Assembly (NCBI GenBank): GCA_913054055.1
Contig: CAJXIT010000131.1
Location: 1-9,069, forward strand
From: an uncultured Thalassolituus sp.
GTDB taxonomy: Bacteria; Pseudomonadota; Gammaproteobacteria; Pseudomonadales; Oceanobacteraceae
Length of the DNA: 9,069 nt
Direction: 5' to 3'
Shown one piece after another: positions 5,091-9,069 of the stretch. The translations under genes were made by a program, and so were the position numbers. Under the pieces are notes generated by a model. That model saw only the letters and a list, made by a program, of their open reading frames with translations, made no database searches and was not told the DNA's origin. Every line of letters starts with the position of its first letter. The stretch's first letter is position 1.

Positions 5091-6554
5091 ATGAATCTCA
5101 CATTACGTTCAAATATTTTTTTACTGTTTATATGTTTATTGCTACTGCCATTTCAAGCCAGTGCCGAATTAGCAGGGCATGTTATCTTGGCTAAAGGATC
5201 GGTTATTGCGGTATCCAATAATGGTGAAAATCGAGCTTTGAAACGTCGATCCAAAATTATGAGTGGCGATGTGATAAAAACCGGAACCAATAGCAGCGTT
5301 CAAATACGCTTTGTTGATAAAGCTCTTATGACGATCAAAGCCAACACTGAAATGGACATCACAGAATATCAACTGGCAAAACCCAATGCAGGACAAAAAG
5401 AAAAAGCCATCATGAAATTAGTGAAAGGTGGCTTTCGAACCATTTCAGGTCAAATAGGTAAAGGAGATAAATCCGCCTATAAAGTGGATACCCCCGCCGC
5501 TTCAATTGGTATTCGTGGTACTAATTATGAAGTACAGCAAGAAGCCAGTGGTGATTTTGTGATGGCGGTTTACAGCGGAGGTATCAGCGTAAAAAACGAA
5601 TCTGGCTCTATAGAACTGGGGCTGGGCAGTGATTTTAATTTCACACGCGTGTCACCTAAAGGTGCCCCAAAAGGCTTATTGGTTGCACCTGCAACGTTAA
5701 GTGAAAATTCAGCCACTGACGAACCAGCTGAAGAAGAATCAGAAGCCGTTGCGGAAACAGATGAAACAACCGAAAGCGATGATGAGTCTGACGAATCGGC
5801 AGAAGAAACGGCTTTAGCTGAAGGTGATGACGCAAATGATGAACAGAGTGCAGAACAAGATGATGACACCACTCAGTTGGCCATCTCATCCGATGACTCG
5901 GCACAAGATGTGGGAGAAGACGTTGCCGATGCCCTAGATGAAAAATTATCAGAAGCGCTACAAGAAAATAAAGATGAATTTGAAGTCACCGTAATTGCTG
6001 AACTTATTGATCAAGGGTACTTAACGGATGGTGAGTCATTAGATGACCTCGATAATACAGTGTTAGAAAACCTAGAAAACTTGGGAAGTTTAGACAACCT
6101 AACAGACGCTGAAAATTTAGATTTAAATGAAGAAGGCATTATTCCAGACCCCAGCGAAGCAGACATTGATACAGTAACCGGCAGTGATTTTATACAAGGT
6201 TTATATAGTAATCTAACTTCGGTAACGAATCCGTTCGCAAATTCTAATGTTACCAATGACATCATTACTAACCAAGAATACAACTTAGTCGCCTCTGAAA
6301 AATTAGCGGTCATGGCCATGCCGATGCTCTACACTCAAGAAGCTGATGGCAGCCTCACTTTTAACTTTGAAGAGGCCAATTTAGCGTCACCAAATGCGGT
6401 CGATAACCTAGTATTCTCCACAAACCCACTCGCCGCCAGTACTGCTGAAATTAATATTTCATTTTCAATGTTAAATACCTCCACCAATACTATTGATGAA
6501 TATGACATTTCAATTCCATTGATGTTGCTGTATGTGACCCTAATTTTTTGTTGA
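5091..6554 (+). CDS. Exported FecR-domain protein, N-terminal part of a frameshifted gene
   Basis: The 487-residue ORF begins with a signal peptide cut after FQASA (25) and has no lipobox cysteine. Residues about 28-185 form a FecR (PF04773) domain: GHVILAKGSVIAV, GDVIKTGTNSSVQIRFVDKA and the hallmark KVDTPAASIGIRGTNYEV (131-148). Unlike true FecR regulators there is no anti-sigma N-terminus, transmembrane helix or neighbouring sigma factor, so this is a surface or secreted use of the domain. Residues about 205-300 are extremely rich in Asp and Glu, followed by a Leu/Asp/Asn-rich stretch (315-349) and then beta-rich sequence. The last residues, SIPLMLLYVTLIFC, are oddly hydrophobic and end at TGA 6552-6554, while the downstream frame continues the same kind of protein. 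The ORF is therefore probably the front of one gene of about 856 codons (5091-7660), the candidate cargo of the Slam-like protein. Confidence 0.8.
   Translation: MNLTLRSNIFLLFICLLLLPFQASAELAGHVILAKGSVIAVSNNGENRALKRRSKIMSGDVIKTGTNSSVQIRFVDKALMTIKANTEMDITEYQLAKPNAGQKEKAIMKLVKGGFRTISGQIGKGDKSAYKVDTPAASIGIRGTNYEVQQEASGDFVMAVYSGGISVKNESGSIELGLGSDFNFTRVSPKGAPKGLLVAPATLSENSATDEPAEEESEAVAETDETTESDDESDESAEETALAEGDDANDEQSAEQDDDTTQLAISSDDSAQDVGEDVADALDEKLSEALQENKDEFEVTVIAELIDQGYLTDGESLDDLDNTVLENLENLGSLDNLTDAENLDLNEEGIIPDPSEADIDTVTGSDFIQGLYSNLTSVTNPFANSNVTNDIITNQEYNLVASEKLAVMAMPMLYTQEADGSLTFNFEEANLASPNAVDNLVFSTNPLAASTAEINISFSMLNTSTNTIDEYDISIPLMLLYVTLIFC
6506..6551 (+). other. Frameshift interval joining the two halves of the FecR-domain gene
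   Basis: The upstream frame is open to TGA 6552; the downstream frame is open from 6506, just after a TGA at 6503-6505. Joining them needs one extra base or two fewer within 6506-6551. Adding one T to the TTT at 6508-6510 gives YDIFNSIDVAVCDPNFLLST, which avoids the hydrophobic tail; the T6 run at 6544-6549 is the other candidate. A sequencing error, a real inactivating indel or phase variation would look the same here. Confidence 0.75.
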
Positions 6555-7660
6555 GCACCATTAACAATAATCTAACCAGTGGCAATATCACTATTTCCAT
6601 GAATGGCACAACGATAACGCCTAGCCCAATCACCAGTATTGCGTTTACTATTTCCACGCCATCCGTTGGTTTCTCTGAATTTCAAATTGTCCCCAATGTA
6701 CCCGCTGGCAGCTTCATAACTGAAATGGATGCGCACTTTTCTGGTGATGATGCCAACATACTGGCAACCATGATGGGCGGACAAAGCAATAATGACGACT
6801 GGCATTATCAATCAGACATAGACCTGATGATCACATCTGGTGCTTGGGAGATGAGCGCTGATGGAGACGGCAACCCTATTTTTGTCATGAGTGATACCTA
6901 TACCGAAAATGTAAGTGGTACTGATGTCACCCTCAACCGAGATGAAGTGGTGAAACCCAACAGCAATGCCGAACTTACCAGTAGTCTATTTGAATTTGCC
7001 TCTTGTGGTAACGAAGGCCGTGTATGCAGCATTCAAGTTTTAAAGGATCAAGACAACATTCGCTGGGGAGCCTGGTTAACGGAACCTGGAAAAGGCATTC
7101 AAATTTTTGAACAACTTGAAGAAGCAGATGGCAGTACAACGTTAAATATCAAAGAAGAAGATAAAATTTTAGCCTTTTGGCTCGCGGCCGAGCGAGCAGA
7201 TATTAACAACCTTTCTGGTACCGCTCAATTTTCCACAACCGATTTAGATTGCACAGACTTTTCTCAATGCATTGGATTTGCAGATGACGGCATCGTGCAA
7301 AATTTATCAGGCCAGTTTGATGTGAACTTTAATAATGGCGCAATCACCAATGGTAATTTAAATATAGAAGTATCAGACAGTGCATCCCTTGTATTAGGGC
7401 AACATGGCACAGCGAATTCCACATGGGATGTTAATTTTAGCGGGCAAATGTCTGCCACTCACCCTGAATTTGTCAGCAACTCTGTTAACGGCACTGTTGT
7501 GGATGACACAGGGGCAACAGTCTCGAACACAGTAATAGGGAACATTGGAGGCATCATTGTTAATCCTGGGGATAAAGCAGCAGGGGGCTATAACCTAGGC
7601 ACCGCTGACGGCACAAATAAACATGTGTCAGGTGTATTTACTTTAGACAAACAACCTTAG
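6548..7660 (+). CDS. C-terminal part of the FecR-domain gene: TbpB-like barrel region, probable Slam cargo signal
   Basis: The nominal start is TTG 6548, but there is no ribosome-binding site and the frame is open back to 6506, so this is almost certainly the continuation of the preceding ORF. The 370 residues are beta-rich, with NITISMNG, an IRWGAWL segment (171-177) and ILAFWLAAERADINNLSGTA (208-227). The C-terminus (about 220-370) follows the lipoprotein-barrel pattern of TbpB-like and other Slam-dependent proteins: strands of the type GQFDVNFNNGAITNGNL, an SVNGTVVDDTGA strand, GGIIVNPGDKAAGGYNL and a final SGVFTLDK. Five cysteines are present, four in closely spaced pairs (153/160 and 235/241) that could form disulfides. 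Family membership was judged by eye and the ligand is unknown. The gene ends at TAG 7658-7660 within a small tandem duplication. Confidence 0.7.
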   Translation: MLSTINNNLTSGNITISMNGTTITPSPITSIAFTISTPSVGFSEFQIVPNVPAGSFITEMDAHFSGDDANILATMMGGQSNNDDWHYQSDIDLMITSGAWEMSADGDGNPIFVMSDTYTENVSGTDVTLNRDEVVKPNSNAELTSSLFEFASCGNEGRVCSIQVLKDQDNIRWGAWLTEPGKGIQIFEQLEEADGSTTLNIKEEDKILAFWLAAERADINNLSGTAQFSTTDLDCTDFSQCIGFADDGIVQNLSGQFDVNFNNGAITNGNLNIEVSDSASLVLGQHGTANSTWDVNFSGQMSATHPEFVSNSVNGTVVDDTGATVSNTVIGNIGGIIVNPGDKAAGGYNLGTADGTNKHVSGVFTLDKQP

Positions 7661-7673
7661 ACGAACAACCTTT
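7646..7673 (+). repeat. 14-bp near-perfect tandem duplication across the stop codon
   Basis: GACAAACAACCTTA (7646-7659) is followed directly by GACGAACAACCTTT (7660-7673), with two differences. The TAG stop of the FecR-domain gene (7658-7660) lies at the junction, so the duplication would have created or moved the gene end. The second unit is also one arm of an inverted repeat (ACGAACA 7661-7667 with TGTTCGT 7684-7690). Confidence 0.55.
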
Positions 7674-7710
7674 ACGAATATACTGTTCGTTGATCATGAC
7701 ATAACACGAT

Positions 7711-7747
7711 AAAACCCCAGCGCGCTTTAAAATTGAAGAGAGCGCGC
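7711..7747 (-). terminator. GC-rich hairpin between convergent genes, probable terminator
   Basis: GCGCGCT (7720-7726) and AGCGCGC (7741-7747) form a perfect 7-bp stem with a 14-nt loop. On the minus strand it is followed by TGGGGTTTT, a modest T-tract, and lies 16 bp past the stop of the metallophosphoesterase gene. It may also stop plus-strand transcription from the FecR-domain gene, though that side lacks T residues. Confidence 0.5.
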
Positions 7748-7763
7748 CCATAGAAGAATAATC

Positions 7764-8585
7764 CTAGCGAGTACTCACCGTCGCCGGACTGCACACGCTG
7801 CCTCGACAATTTTCTAACGATAAGTTTGTGCCACTGACCGTTAAGATTCCGTATTCATCAAACTTAGTAAACGACGTGATATAATGGGGCAGTTCCACAC
7901 CGGCTAATTGCCAGAAGTTAAAGTCATGTTCATGACCATGTACTGTTAAATCATAGCCGTATTGTTTTAAGTCTTCGCTCAACTGTAGATCTTCAGTCCA
8001 TGGAGCAATGTGACTGACGGCAATGGTATTTAAACGGGTTTCACCATCAGCGACCATGGCTTCAGATGCCAACCAATTGCGATCTGGGACATTTTCAAAT
8101 TCGTATTTATTATCATTATATGCAACAAACTTTGAATCTTGATAAGTAAAACTGTAATCATAAGGTCCAAATACTTGTTGCCACATTTGCTGCCCAAAAC
8201 CCAATGCATCATGATTTCCCACCACAGCAAAAATAGGTTTAGCAGACTTTTTCATAGACTGACACGTCCATTCAATTTCTGCTTTAAGGCCTGATTCTGA
8301 AAGATCACCAGACAATAAAATAAAAGCCACATCGTCTCGGTTGTTAATGCGTTTTATGACATCCTCAAACGCACCTGGATACATTTGTGGGTCACTTAGC
8401 AATGCCACCTTATAATCGGTGATAGAGCCCTGTTGAATTTCTATTGCAGCCAATTTATCCAGGTTACTTGAAACAGAAACTGAAGATGGGCAATCCACAT
8501 CCGTTGACCAAGGTGAGATTTCATACTGACACGCGGTTAACAATAAAATGAGTAATGTCGAAAACAATATTTTAATGTGAGCCAT
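7764..8585 (-). CDS. Calcineurin-like metallophosphoesterase lipoprotein
   Basis: This 273-residue protein carries a lipoprotein signal peptide with lipobox LTAC (Cys 19). The two-metal phosphoesterase motifs follow in order: LLSDPQ (D65, Q67), LSGDLSESG (G93-D94), VVGNHDALG (G123-N124-H125-D126), VSHIAPW (H192) and VHGHEH (H216, H218). The first motif is DxQ rather than the commoner DxH, a variant also found in other members of the superfamily. The protein should act in the periplasm or at the outer membrane on a phosphoester such as a nucleotide, phospholipid or phospho-sugar; the substrate cannot be read. C-terminal cysteines C260 and C265 could form a disulfide. Its start lies 2 bp after the stop of the upstream barrel gene, so the two are an operon and probably translationally coupled. 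The enzyme-class call is firm. Confidence 0.9.
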   Translation of the reverse strand: MAHIKILFSTLLILLLTACQYEISPWSTDVDCPSSVSVSSNLDKLAAIEIQQGSITDYKVALLSDPQMYPGAFEDVIKRINNRDDVAFILLSGDLSESGLKAEIEWTCQSMKKSAKPIFAVVGNHDALGFGQQMWQQVFGPYDYSFTYQDSKFVAYNDNKYEFENVPDRNWLASEAMVADGETRLNTIAVSHIAPWTEDLQLSEDLKQYGYDLTVHGHEHDFNFWQLAGVELPHYITSFTKFDEYGILTVSGTNLSLENCRGSVCSPATVSTR

Positions 8586-8587
8586 GA

Positions 8588-9069
8588 TTAAAACCTATAG
8601 CGCATACCCACGCCCCAATTTGTAATGCCATCTAAACCTAAAAAATCATAGTTCTCATAAAAGAAATCTGGCTCACGAATGTAATAAGCCAAACCAAAAT
8701 CCATCACTGAAATATCCAAATACGCCTCTAAGGCTTGGTCCACTTGAACAATCGCTTGGTAATTGAAAATAGCACGCAATCCGGTTGGGCCATAATAACC
8801 ATCTGGCAGTGCAACAAATAAATCATCATGATTGGCATACAACAGCCCCACACCAAAGTTCAATGGCTTCAGTACCCAATCTTTTTTGGCGATCGTCATG
8901 TTCCAGTGAAATGGATGTTGATAGCGATAGCGAATACTGGCTAATGCCATTTCACGGTGATCGTCTAGCTTAGGTACATACCCTAACCCACCCATAACAT
9001 GGTGACGTTCAGAAAATTCATAACCCGCAGAAGCATGCAGCAATCCCATTAATGAACCCGATTGCACGT
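8588..9069 (-). CDS. Outer-membrane beta-barrel protein, C-terminal part (5' end outside window)
   Basis: About 160 residues are visible, read from the window edge to TAA 8590-8588. The sequence alternates strand-like blocks with turns (LHASAGYEFSERHHVMGGLG, MALASIRYRYQ, LNFGVGLLYANHDDLFVALP, LDISVMDFGLAYYI) and ends in VGMRYRF, the classic C-terminal Phe of outer-membrane barrels. The GTG at 9067-9065 is very likely an internal codon, because the frame is still open at the window edge and no signal peptide is present. The family is not recognised. The metallophosphoesterase lipoprotein follows after 2 bp, which suggests a joint role, for example processing a molecule that the barrel passes or binds. 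Confidence 0.75.
   Translation of the reverse strand, partial: VQSGSLMGLLHASAGYEFSERHHVMGGLGYVPKLDDHREMALASIRYRYQHPFHWNMTIAKKDWVLKPLNFGVGLLYANHDDLFVALPDGYYGPTGLRAIFNYQAIVQVDQALEAYLDISVMDFGLAYYIREPDFFYENYDFLGLDGITNWGVGMRYRF

Noticed and set aside
5091..5640. FecR-type iron-siderophore signalling (anti-sigma) system
   Set aside because: The FecR domain follows a cleavable signal peptide, with no cytoplasmic anti-sigma segment, no transmembrane helix, and no sigma factor or TonB-dependent receptor gene in the window.
5169..6319. Several minus-strand ORFs (5169-5396, 5570-5872, 5656-5904, 6011-6319)
   Set aside because: They lie opposite the FecR-domain gene. Their Ser/His/Leu-rich translations are the mirror of the acidic Asp/Glu codons, so they are composition artefacts.
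6542..6554. Programmed -1 ribosomal frameshifting on the T6 run
   Set aside because: The in-frame codons ATT TTT TGT do not form a standard X XXY YYZ slippery site and no clear stimulatory structure was seen. A simple indel is more likely.

Overview
The window looks like chromosomal DNA of a marine gammaproteobacterium, most plausibly of the Oceanospirillales type. This is inferred from moderately low GC, acidic exported proteins, many outer-membrane barrels and lipoproteins, and a perfect Anr/FNR-type operator in front of a tiny membrane protein that resembles the CcoM subunit of pseudomonad-type cbb3 oxidases. No rRNA, tRNA, insertion sequence, phage gene or CRISPR array was seen.

Layout. 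1-925 (+): the 3' end of an outer-membrane beta-barrel gene overlaps a thioredoxin-fold lipoprotein gene carrying a CPVC motif. 939-1187 (-): a small zinc-binding protein, convergent with it. 1371-2555 (+): a HI0933/YhiN (BaiN/RdsA) family flavoprotein. 2556-3060: mostly regulatory DNA with two oppositely oriented terminator-like hairpins, a 41-residue CcoM-like ORF on the minus strand (2761-2886) and two Anr/FNR boxes upstream of it. 3061-3513 (-): a stand-alone cyclic-nucleotide-binding-domain protein. 3647-7660 (+): the centrepiece, a Slam-like (TPR plus DUF560 barrel) outer-membrane protein followed 37 bp later by a large exported FecR-domain protein with a very acidic linker and a TbpB-like C-terminal region. 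That second gene is split by a frameshift between about 6506 and 6551. 7764-9069 (-): a metallophosphoesterase lipoprotein preceded, 2 bp away, by the 3' end of another outer-membrane barrel gene.

How the genes may work together. The Slam-like protein and the FecR/barrel protein form a plausible transporter-cargo pair: Slam proteins move proteins with a TbpB-like barrel across the outer membrane. Here the cargo has an ordinary signal peptide and no lipobox, so it would be released or held by its own domains rather than lipid-anchored. The divergent cyclic-nucleotide sensor shares the upstream region with this pair and may be related to it. The two gene pairs at the window edges each couple a barrel to a lipoprotein with enzyme-like motifs. 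The CcoM-like gene and its operators suggest a response to low oxygen.
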